A stretch of DNA of 64,000 bases from the NCBI GenBank assembly GCA_902525615.1, contig CABZHT010000001.1:114813-178812 (forward strand), written 5' to 3'. Shown here piece after piece: positions 45,936 through 52,966 of this stretch (positions are counted from its first letter, which is position 1; each line of letters starts with the position of its first letter). The notes beneath the pieces are model-generated. The model made no database searches and was not told the DNA's origin. It saw only the letters and a program-made list of their open reading frames with translations. This stretch comes from an uncultured Fidelibacterota bacterium (GTDB taxonomy: Bacteria; Fidelibacterota; Marinisomatia; Marinisomatales; Marinisomataceae). The position numbers and the translations under genes were made by a program.

Positions 45936-46029
45936 CTTGCTTTTTCCTCAAATATCTTTTAATAGTTAAAAAATTAAAGATCGTTCCAAAAATGACAAGT
46001 AATGTCATTAATATGATTGTTCCTTTCAT
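45922..46029 (-). CDS. 35-residue membrane microprotein
   Basis: Absent from the ORF track because of length. The product is one hydrophobic helix ('TIILMTLLVIFGTIFNFL') followed by a charged tail ('TIKRYLRKKQDEEK'), much like CcoQ- or CcmD-type accessory proteins in shape, although I cannot assign it to them. Its ATG is 1 nt after the stop of the PNPOx-like gene and its stop lies 14 nt inside the rhodanese gene, which makes coupled translation likely. There is no clear Shine-Dalgarno. Confidence 0.55.
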   Translation of the reverse strand: MKGTIILMTLLVIFGTIFNFLTIKRYLRKKQDEEK

Positions 46030-46030
46030 G

Positions 46031-46627
46031 TTACGGAGCAATCCAACTTACATTAATTTTTTCTTTATTGAAAATGAACTTGCATCTCTGATGTCCACTA
46101 TACATCAGCTTTAAAAAGTCAATTTCATAAAAATGACATCTAATTATTACAAAGTTATTATATCCTGATAAGGAGTCTTGGTCAGTTGGATCTTTGAATT
46201 GAACATTCTCTGGAATATTAGGATGATATTCTTCTAACATATCTGAAGGATTATAAGGTCCCATGTAACATCTTTTGGATGAAGGAGTTACACTGTCCCA
46301 TCTTTGCTTTGTAATAGAATTTTTATGAAAAATTTCCACAGTTCCTTTAAACCTTAATTGAATCTTTTTTTCAGATGAATAGAATAAAGCTGAGAATTCA
46401 TTATTTTTTTCTAACTGTTTAATCTTTGGACTTCTTAAATCTGAATGACAATCAAAGTAATTTTCTTGTAATGAAAAATCTCTTAATACTACGGTTCTCA
46501 AACTAGGCATTTTCTCGTCAATAGTAGCTAGAGAGAATGTTCTATATGGATGTGCAGAGTCTTTAAGAGCTTCAGACATCAATTTCTCAACTTTTTCGTA
46601 AATCTCTTTGAATTCCTTTTTTAACAT
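46031..46627 (-). CDS. Pyridoxamine-phosphate-oxidase-like flavoprotein (Alr4036 type)
   Basis: A 198-residue split-barrel flavoprotein. 'RTFSLATIDEKMPSLRTVVL', 'SDLRSPKIKQLEKNNEFSAL' and 'IQLRFKGTVEIF' form the FMN-binding half of the Pyridox_oxase_2 family, and the C-terminal part ends 'INVSWIAP'. It is close to PdxH in fold, but family members of this type are not proven PNP oxidases, so I leave out a gene symbol. It is the first gene of the minus-strand operon divergent from proteorhodopsin. Confidence 0.8.
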   Translation of the reverse strand: MLKKEFKEIYEKVEKLMSEALKDSAHPYRTFSLATIDEKMPSLRTVVLRDFSLQENYFDCHSDLRSPKIKQLEKNNEFSALFYSSEKKIQLRFKGTVEIFHKNSITKQRWDSVTPSSKRCYMGPYNPSDMLEEYHPNIPENVQFKDPTDQDSLSGYNNFVIIRCHFYEIDFLKLMYSGHQRCKFIFNKEKINVSWIAP

Positions 46628-46641
46628 ATTTTTAAAATAAT

Positions 46642-46671
46642 TTGAGTTTTAAATAATTTTTGCTTTATATT
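46642..46671 (+). promoter_or_regulatory. Candidate proteorhodopsin promoter
   Basis: TTGAGT, 18 nt, TATATT in the 76-nt divergent gap before the proteorhodopsin gene, 27 nt ahead of an AGAGG ribosome-binding site. The AT-rich context gives many chance matches. Confidence 0.35.
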
Positions 46672-46703
46672 CATTTGAATTTAACAAAAAAGAGGTATAA
46701 TAC

Positions 46704-47375
46704 ATGGACTTTACAACGTTTACATTTTTTGTAACAAACATGGCTTTACTAGCAGCCGGTCTTTTTCTTTGGTTAGAAAGAGATAATGTAAACCCTAAAT
46801 GGAAAACTGCATTATCAGTTTCAGGTATGGTTTGCTTTATTGCTGCTGTTCATTACTATTATATGAGAGGTAACATGGACATGACTGATGTTGTATCAAT
46901 TAGATACATTGATTGGTTAATTACTGTTCCTCTTCAAATGGTAGAATTCTACATCGTACTTGCAGCTGTAACTGCTGTTAGTGCAGGTGTACTTCACAGA
47001 CTTTTAGGATTTTCTGCTTTAATGTTAACTTTTGGTTATTTAGGGGAAACAGGTCACGTAGCTGCTATTAATTCAACTACAGGTTTTGTTGGCGGAATGC
47101 TCTTCTGGGGACTAATGTTAAGAGAAATCTGGTCAGGTGAAGCTGCTGAAGTTAATGCAGGTTCTAAGAACGCTGCTGCTGCTTACGCATTCGACGGAAT
47201 GAAGAAAATTGTAACATTTGGATGGTTAATTTATCCACTTGGATACGCATTAGGCTACTTCGGTGGTGGTGTAGATCCAGACTTAACTAACCAAGTATAC
47301 AATTTAGCTGATTTTGTAAATAAAATTCTTATCGGTATGATTGTTTATGCTGCTGCTAAGATGGATACAAAATAA
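46704..47375 (+). CDS. Proteorhodopsin, light-driven proton pump (blue-tuned)
   Basis: A seven-helix retinal protein of 223 residues. All pump residues are seen: His50 (GPR H75), Arg67, Asp70 (Schiff-base counterion, D97), Thr74, Glu81 (proton donor, E108) and the retinal Lys207. Residue 78, the main spectral switch (position 105), is Gln, predicting blue absorption as in open-water and deeper populations. It lacks the signal peptide of the classic green form and begins directly at helix A. AGAGG lies 8 nt before the ATG. No carotenoid or blh retinal genes are in the window. A bidirectional terminator follows. Confidence 0.96.
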   Translation: MDFTTFTFFVTNMALLAAGLFLWLERDNVNPKWKTALSVSGMVCFIAAVHYYYMRGNMDMTDVVSIRYIDWLITVPLQMVEFYIVLAAVTAVSAGVLHRLLGFSALMLTFGYLGETGHVAAINSTTGFVGGMLFWGLMLREIWSGEAAEVNAGSKNAAAAYAFDGMKKIVTFGWLIYPLGYALGYFGGGVDPDLTNQVYNLADFVNKILIGMIVYAAAKMDTK

Positions 47376-47391
47376 TCAATTCATTTTAATT

Positions 47392-47425
47392 AAAAAAAAG
47401 GTCTTCTTTTGAAGGCCTTTTTTTT
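47392..47425. terminator. Bidirectional intrinsic terminator
   Basis: A run of eight A, GGTCTTC, TTTT loop, GAAGGCC, a run of eight T. Seven paired bases (one G-T on the plus strand) are extended by the A/T runs. It ends the proteorhodopsin transcript and, read on the other strand, the convergent phosphotransferase operon. Confidence 0.85.
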
Positions 47426-48572
47426 ATTCAAACAAATCACTTAATCTATTTTTAACTATTGCTTGCTTAGCCATTATTGACAATGACATTACTGCTAAGT
47501 TCAGTAAACTAAATCTTCTATCTTTTGTATAACCTTTTTTATATCTAAAATAAATTTGTTGTGCTATGACTGCTATTTTAAATAATCCAAAGACATAATA
47601 AAACACTGGATTGCTAATACTTTTTCCAGATTCCTTTTCATACAATTCTAATATGCCTTCTCTTGAAGGATTGCCATCAAGAGTTGTTGCACTTAATTGA
47701 AACAACTTGAGCTCTGGTAAATCATTTTTATCTACCCAGTAGCCAAGAGTAGTTCCCAAATCCATGAAAGGATCACCTATAGTGGCCATCTCCCAATCAA
47801 GAACTGCGGCTATTTTTGAATGATTATCTTTATCTAATACAAGGTTATCATATTTAAAATCATTGTGCACAATAGACCCTTGAACTTCTAAGGGTTGGTT
47901 TTCATGAAGCCAGGATGCTATAAATTCCATATTTGCTATAGAATCAGTTTTTGAATGATTATATCTCTTTATCCAACCTTCAACCTGTCTTTTAACATAG
48001 CCCTTAATATTTCCAAGCTCATTTAAATTAGCTTGATCTATATCAACATTATGTAGCTCTACTAATGTAGAAACTAAAGATTTAGATACATTTTGAATTA
48101 CCTCTTTACCTGGAGAATCCTTTTGCTGGAGATTTGGCCTAATTATATAACCCTCCACTCGTTCCATTAAATAAAAAGGTGCTCCAATTATTTCATTATT
48201 ATCACAATAAAGATATACATCTGGAACTTTTAAAAATTGAGATTTTAGATTTTTTAATACATTGTACTCTCTAAACATATCATGGCCACCCTGTAAGCTC
48301 TTTGCACCAAATGGCGGTCTTCGTAGAACGAACACCTGTGATGATGATTTAAGAAAATAAGTTAAATTGGAATATCCGCTAGGAAACTGTTTAATTGATA
48401 AATCATCAGAATTAATATTATTTTCTGATAAGTAAGTTTTAAGTGTTTCTAGTGCAAATTCTTCTCCATGTCGTATTTCTCTTGGAGTATCCATTGAAAA
48501 ATTTGGGGTCTTATTTTTTTGAATGAATCGTGATAGCAAATAGTAGAATTTAAGCTTTAGAGGAACTCTCAA
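47424..48572 (-). CDS. APH-family kinase (ACAD10/11 kinase-like)
   Basis: A 382-residue protein-kinase-fold phosphotransferase. The active site reads 'SIVHNDFKYDNLVLD' (catalytic Asp/Asn) and 'AVLDWEMATIGDPFMDLG' (metal Asp), as in the kinase half of animal ACAD10/11 and in the LvaA-type kinases that phosphorylate 4-hydroxyacyl-CoA. It is followed on the chromosome by its likely partner, an acyl-CoA dehydrogenase, 12 nt upstream in the operon. Antibiotic phosphorylation is improbable. The substrate assignment is inferred from context. Confidence 0.83.
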   Translation of the reverse strand: MRVPLKLKFYYLLSRFIQKNKTPNFSMDTPREIRHGEEFALETLKTYLSENNINSDDLSIKQFPSGYSNLTYFLKSSSQVFVLRRPPFGAKSLQGGHDMFREYNVLKNLKSQFLKVPDVYLYCDNNEIIGAPFYLMERVEGYIIRPNLQQKDSPGKEVIQNVSKSLVSTLVELHNVDIDQANLNELGNIKGYVKRQVEGWIKRYNHSKTDSIANMEFIASWLHENQPLEVQGSIVHNDFKYDNLVLDKDNHSKIAAVLDWEMATIGDPFMDLGTTLGYWVDKNDLPELKLFQLSATTLDGNPSREGILELYEKESGKSISNPVFYYVFGLFKIAVIAQQIYFRYKKGYTKDRRFSLLNLAVMSLSIMAKQAIVKNRLSDLFE

Positions 48573-48584
48573 AACTTTCGAATC

Positions 48585-49781
48585 CTATTTAAGATATTTT
48601 TTCATTATTTCTTTGGCTACTCTTGACTTATGAACTTCGTCAGCACCGTCATAAATTCTAGCTGACCTTTCATGCCTATACAACGAAGCAAGTGGAGTAT
48701 CATCAGTCATACCAAGAGCACCATGTACCTGAACAGCTCTATCAAGAACATTTTGAAGAACTTGTGCTACATAAAATTTAATCGTTGAAATTTCAACCTT
48801 AGAAGCATAAGCACCTTCATTATCAATTTTTTTAGCAGCATCAAGAACCAATAAACGCGAAGCATTAATTTCTGCTCTTGATTCTGCAATCCAATTTTGA
48901 ATAGTTTGCTTCATCGCTAAAGGTTTTCCAGGAGCAAGCTCCCTTGAAGCTGCTCTTTGACACATCATATCAAAAGCTTTTTCACACTCTCCAATCCATC
49001 TCATACAATGATGAATTCTTCCAGGCCCAAGTCTTTCCTGAGCAATTTTAAAGCCAGCTCCAACAGGACCTAAAACATTCTCTTCAGGAACAATGCAATT
49101 ATCGTAAATGATTTCCGCATGTGCATTCCAACCATCTCCCTCATCTCCCATTACTGAAATATTTCTAATGAAATTGAAACCCTTTGTTTTTGTTGGAACA
49201 ATAATTTGAGATGCTCTCATGTAAGGATTTTCATGATCTGGATCTGTAATTACCATTACAATAGCAAAATCAGCACCATCTGCAGAAGATGTAAACCATT
49301 TATGTCCGTTTATAACATAGTTAGAACCATCTTTTACTGCAGTTGTACCCATTATTACTGGATTAGAACCTGCAAATTCAGGTTCGGTCATTGAAAAACA
49401 ACTTCTTACTTTTCCCTCAACTAAAGGTTTTAAAAATGTTTCTTTTTGATAATCAGTGCCATGCTCTATAAGAATTTCCATATTCCCAGCATCAGGCGCT
49501 TGACAATTGAATACATAAAGACCATAAAATGTTTTACCAAGAATTTCATAGATTTGACCCAACTGATGTAGGCTTAATCCCAATCCTCCATGCTCTTTTG
49601 AAATTTGAGGAGCAAATAATCCCATCTCCCTTACCTTATTTCGTTTTTCTTCTAGGAATGGTAAATGATCTGCAAATTTATGATTGATATTAAAATCGTC
49701 TTCATGAACAACCATTTCTTTATCAATGAAGTTTTGAATTTTTGATTTTATTTCTTCAAATTTTTCGTTTGGTAAAGCCAT
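48585..49781 (-). CDS. Acyl-CoA dehydrogenase (ACAD10/11-like)
   Basis: An FAD-dependent acyl-CoA dehydrogenase-fold protein, 398 residues. 'SCFSMTEPEFAGSNPV' lines the flavin site, 'WFTSSADGADFAIVMV' follows, and the C-terminal 'QVHGALGMTDDTPLASLYR' closes it. In the ACAD10/11 group the fold removes a 4-phosphate group from 4-phosphoacyl-CoA rather than simply oxidising the chain. It lies 7 nt downstream of the histidine-phosphatase gene and 12 nt upstream of the kinase gene. Confidence 0.88.
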   Translation of the reverse strand: MALPNEKFEEIKSKIQNFIDKEMVVHEDDFNINHKFADHLPFLEEKRNKVREMGLFAPQISKEHGGLGLSLHQLGQIYEILGKTFYGLYVFNCQAPDAGNMEILIEHGTDYQKETFLKPLVEGKVRSCFSMTEPEFAGSNPVIMGTTAVKDGSNYVINGHKWFTSSADGADFAIVMVITDPDHENPYMRASQIIVPTKTKGFNFIRNISVMGDEGDGWNAHAEIIYDNCIVPEENVLGPVGAGFKIAQERLGPGRIHHCMRWIGECEKAFDMMCQRAASRELAPGKPLAMKQTIQNWIAESRAEINASRLLVLDAAKKIDNEGAYASKVEISTIKFYVAQVLQNVLDRAVQVHGALGMTDDTPLASLYRHERSARIYDGADEVHKSRVAKEIMKKYLK

Positions 49782-49788
49782 AATTTCC

Positions 49789-50487
49789 CTAAATGTATGT
49801 TTCCAAATATCTTGGTATTAAACTACGATTAAAAGCATCCAATGTAAAAGTATCATTTTCTTTCTTAAACAATGTAATAGAGGCATTTTTAATCTTAAAA
49901 TTTAATTTTATGATTTCATCGACTGTCAATGGATGGCATTCAGCATAAACACTAGTGATAGCACCTCCAGATGACACAACCATTGTATTCCTATTTTCAT
50001 TCATTAATGAGGATACTTTACTTTTTGCCATTCGAACTCTTTCTCGGAATTCATCGTAACTTTCAAAACCTTTTTCAGATAAATCAAGTTCATTATGAAT
50101 CCATTTTTTTGCAATAATGTTAAAATACTCTAAAAATTTTCGTTTACGCTTCCAAAAAGGAACCGCATTAAAAATTTCCTTAATATTTTTATCTGTGCTT
50201 AACATTTGAGGAATGAAATGCTGAGCAATTTCCATCAACTGATTTTCAGCAAACTCATCAAGAATTAATGGGTTACTTAAATCTCCCCCATATCCTTTAT
50301 TTATGCCATCAAAAGTTTGTTGATGTCTTTTCAATGGACCAATAATTGTTTGATCAAAAAATATATTATTTTTCAATAATTTTTGTCCAAGAGCAATTGA
50401 TTGCTTAATCCCTTTTTTACTCAAATTATCATAGTTTTTTTCACCAAAGGACGCTTGTCCATGTCTAATTAAATATAAATTAGTAAT
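49789..50487 (-). CDS. Histidine phosphatase family protein, probable ATT start
   Basis: The ORF track begins at an internal TTG (50424) and misses the active site. Read upstream, the frame gives 'ITNLYLIRHGQASFGEKNYD', the RHG catalytic motif with the nucleophilic His, exactly where this family starts. No ATG, GTG or TTG precedes it before an in-frame stop at 50515. An AAGGAGGGG Shine-Dalgarno is placed correctly for ATT at 50485-50487, giving 232 residues. The family includes phosphoglycerate mutases and small-molecule phosphatases; the companion Glu/His motif 'VVSSGGAIT' carries no His, which is unusual. It sits with a kinase and an acyl-CoA dehydrogenase. Confidence 0.85.
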   Translation of the reverse strand: MTNLYLIRHGQASFGEKNYDNLSKKGIKQSIALGQKLLKNNIFFDQTIIGPLKRHQQTFDGINKGYGGDLSNPLILDEFAENQLMEIAQHFIPQMLSTDKNIKEIFNAVPFWKRKRKFLEYFNIIAKKWIHNELDLSEKGFESYDEFRERVRMAKSKVSSLMNENRNTMVVSSGGAITSVYAECHPLTVDEIIKLNFKIKNASITLFKKENDTFTLDAFNRSLIPRYLETYI

Positions 50488-50499
50488 ATTCCCCTCCTT
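50485..50499 (-). promoter_or_regulatory. Shine-Dalgarno and ATT start of the histidine phosphatase
   Basis: Minus strand: AAGGAGGGG-AAT-ATT. A near-perfect ribosome-binding site with GGAGG 5 nt from ATT and no standard start codon available upstream of the RHG active-site motif. Confidence 0.65.
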
Positions 50500-50503
50500 G
50501 ATA

Positions 50504-50959
50504 CTACTCGTAGATTAAAAATACCTGCTCTGCTACACAGGCTGACTTTTCATTATCTTTAAGCTCTACCGTAACTTCAACGGTCAATTTTGCACCATTT
50601 TTAATCTCTTTAAATTCTTTTAAAACAACCCTTCCTCTCACAAAGCTTTTTACAGGAACAGGCGCAGTAAATCGGACACGATTTAGTCCATAGTTTACAC
50701 CCATTTTGGCTGATTTGATAGCATAGGTTTCCTCTAAAAACTTTGGAAATAAAGATAGAACTAAGAAACCATGAGCGATTGTAGATTTGAAAGGAGATAA
50801 TAATTTAGCTCTTACTGGAGCAGTATGAATCCACTGTTCATCTCCTGTTACTTTTCCAAATTTAGATATTTGAGATTGTGAAATTTGATGCCATTTACTA
50901 ACTCCTAGCTCCGATCCAACAAAACTTTTTACTTCTTCTAGGTTTTTTAAAGTTTTCAT
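50504..50959 (-). CDS. MaoC-family (R)-specific enoyl-CoA hydratase-like protein
   Basis: A 151-residue hotdog protein with the MaoC hydratase motif: 'FGKVTGDEQWIHT' (catalytic Asp and His) and 'FKSTIAHGFLVLSLFPKF'. It probably hydrates enoyl-CoA. It lies 16 nt upstream of the histidine-phosphatase start and 21 nt downstream of the MATE gene, and fits an acyl-CoA catabolic operon. Confidence 0.88.
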   Translation of the reverse strand: MKTLKNLEEVKSFVGSELGVSKWHQISQSQISKFGKVTGDEQWIHTAPVRAKLLSPFKSTIAHGFLVLSLFPKFLEETYAIKSAKMGVNYGLNRVRFTAPVPVKSFVRGRVVLKEFKEIKNGAKLTVEVTVELKDNEKSACVAEQVFLIYE

Positions 50960-50980
50960 TAAGAAAAGTTAGCAGAATGA

Positions 50981-52330
50981 CTAGTTTCTAACAATATTAA
51001 ACTTTTTAAAATAAAAACGCATCCAAGCAAAAGAAATAATTGCAGCAATTAAAATTGCTAATATTTGAGAAAACCAAACCCACTCAATTGGCTTTCCTAT
51101 GAAATAAAAGTAATAAGATAAAGGAGCTGTTAAAATAATAACTCGAGTAATTGTTGTTATAAGAAGTGGCATTCCTTGACCTAAAGCTTGACATACTCTT
51201 GAACAAATAACACTTATTCCAACAGCTGGATAAGCTAATATAATAATTTTTAAATAGGTTACTCCAATATCGATAACTAAGGGGTTTGAACTAAAAATAG
51301 GTAAAATATTGCTAGATAAAACAAAAAAGAATATTACACTAATTGTTGTAATCAACACTGCTCTATTTATTCCATAATAAACCACTGATAAAAGTTTGTC
51401 AAATTCTTTTGCGCCATAAAACATTCCTACTATGGTTGTTAAACTAATGGCTATTCCTAAAATTGGCATGAATAATAACATATCAAGTCTTGAAACTATT
51501 TGATAGGCAGCTACAGCTTCTGTTGAATAATTTACAAGAATCTTATTCATCACTACTTGTCCGAAGGAAATAATAAGCATGGAAATTGAAGATGGAATCC
51601 CAATTTGAAAGATTTTTGACATTATATGATTATTAAGGCTTAAATACCTTACATGAAATGATATGAAAGTTGATTTTTTTACAAAAATGATAAATAAGTA
51701 CGCCAAAACCATTACAATCTGACTTATAATTGTTGCAAAAGCTGCTCCTCTTACACCATACTCAAAAGTAAAAATTAGAATTGGATCAAGAATTAGGTTT
51801 AAAACAGTACCAATTAACCCGATAATCATTGGAATTTTTGTTTCGCCTTCTCCAGCTAAAATAGCTCTAAAAAACATTGAAAAGATAACTAATCCAAGAC
51901 CAAATGTTAGAATTCTTAAATAAGAATAAGCTATTGTCAAAATTTCTCCCTCAGCACCTAGAATAGACAGTAATCCTTCTCCATAAATCACTCCAAGAAT
52001 AGTTAAGACAATAGTACTTAAAAAACCGATTAATAATGTCTGCGAAGCAGTTTTTTCAGCATTATTTTTATCTTTTTGACCAATATATTGAGCTATTGTA
52101 GCAGTCGCTCCAGTTCCGATTCCCACTCCAAGACCTATTATAATAAAAAATAAAGGGCTAACAAATGCTACTGCTGTGACCTCATCTGCACCAAGCCATC
52201 CAATAAACATAATATCTATCACATTAAATAATGTTTGCACCATCATTCCTGCGATGATTGGCAAAGCCATATCCCACATAGATTTATAAGGATTTGCTAA
52301 AAAATCCTTTAGGCGAGATTCTTTTTCCAT
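50981..52330 (-). CDS. MATE-family efflux transporter
   Basis: A 449-residue, 12-helix multidrug and toxic-compound extrusion protein driven by Na+ or H+. Two MatE repeats are visible, with the N-terminal 'MALPIIAGMMVQTLFNVIDI' typical of the DinF/NorM-type group and a parallel second half ('IGIPSSISMLIISFGQVVMN'). Substrates are not predictable. It overlaps the msrB stop by 1 nt. Confidence 0.92.
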   Translation of the reverse strand: MEKESRLKDFLANPYKSMWDMALPIIAGMMVQTLFNVIDIMFIGWLGADEVTAVAFVSPLFFIIIGLGVGIGTGATATIAQYIGQKDKNNAEKTASQTLLIGFLSTIVLTILGVIYGEGLLSILGAEGEILTIAYSYLRILTFGLGLVIFSMFFRAILAGEGETKIPMIIGLIGTVLNLILDPILIFTFEYGVRGAAFATIISQIVMVLAYLFIIFVKKSTFISFHVRYLSLNNHIMSKIFQIGIPSSISMLIISFGQVVMNKILVNYSTEAVAAYQIVSRLDMLLFMPILGIAISLTTIVGMFYGAKEFDKLLSVVYYGINRAVLITTISVIFFFVLSSNILPIFSSNPLVIDIGVTYLKIIILAYPAVGISVICSRVCQALGQGMPLLITTITRVIILTAPLSYYFYFIGKPIEWVWFSQILAILIAAIISFAWMRFYFKKFNIVRN

Positions 52331-52827
52331 TAAGTCTCAAAAAGATATAAATACTTCTTATATCCTTTTTCTTCCATTTCTTTAACGGGAATGAATTTTA
52401 AGGCAGCAGAATTAATACAGTAGCGCAATCCTGTGGGATTTGGTCCATCATTAAAAACATGACCTAGATGAGAATCTCCCTGATTACTTTTTACCTCTGT
52501 TCTAGGAAGAATTAATTCATAATCCTGCTCAAATTTTACATTTTTTTCCTCTATAGGTTGATAAAAAGAAGGCCATCCAGAATTTGAGTCATATTTATGA
52601 ATTGAGGCAAATAAAGCTTCTCCAGATACGATATCAACATATATTCCAGGTTCTTTATTATCCCAATATTCATTATCAAAAGCAGGTTCTGTTCCACAAT
52701 CTTGGGTGACATAGTACTGCATATCGGTTAATTTTGATTTTTTCTCTTCCATAAGCTCTTCCATTGTTTGCGCATTAATGCTAATAGATAATAATAGTAT
52801 AAATATGATTTTTTTTGTCATTTTCAT
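52330..52827 (-). CDS. msrB: Exported methionine-(R)-sulfoxide reductase
   Basis: Reduces methionine-R-sulfoxide in oxidised proteins. A signal peptide (residues about 1-20, ending 'SISINAQ') sends it to the periplasm. The MsrB core has 'SGWPSFYQPI', 'HLGHVFNDGP' and 'GLRYCINSAAL' with the catalytic Cys. The usual CxxC zinc sites appear to be absent, so this is probably the zinc-free form. The track ATG (52827) is kept, though the ATG two codons on (52821) is equally possible. Confidence 0.92.
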   Translation of the reverse strand: MKMTKKIIFILLLSISINAQTMEELMEEKKSKLTDMQYYVTQDCGTEPAFDNEYWDNKEPGIYVDIVSGEALFASIHKYDSNSGWPSFYQPIEEKNVKFEQDYELILPRTEVKSNQGDSHLGHVFNDGPNPTGLRYCINSAALKFIPVKEMEEKGYKKYLYLFET

Positions 52828-52862
52828 CGAAAAGTAAGTTAATAATAGTAAAGATTTTTTGT

Positions 52863-52892
52863 TTGGTTTTTTTCATTTATAGTGATACTTTG
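52863..52892 (+). promoter_or_regulatory. Candidate promoter of the TonB receptor
   Basis: TTGGTT, 17 nt, TACTTTG, in the 139-nt gap before the receptor. The -10 part fits TAnnTTG, like rpsT and nrdJ, and resembles the Bacteroidota TAnnTTTG element. A leader of about 70 nt with an AGAGG site 8 nt before the ATG would follow. Confidence 0.4.
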
Positions 52893-52966
52893 GAAATAAT
52901 TGATATTTTCGCGTCAAAAAGACACGGAAAAACTAACTGATAATAAATAATAAAGAGGTATAAATA

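Noticed and set aside
47424-48572. Aminoglycoside resistance gene
   Set aside because: The kinase fold is shared with resistance enzymes, but sequence motifs and the adjacent acyl-CoA dehydrogenase point to ACAD10/11-type metabolism.
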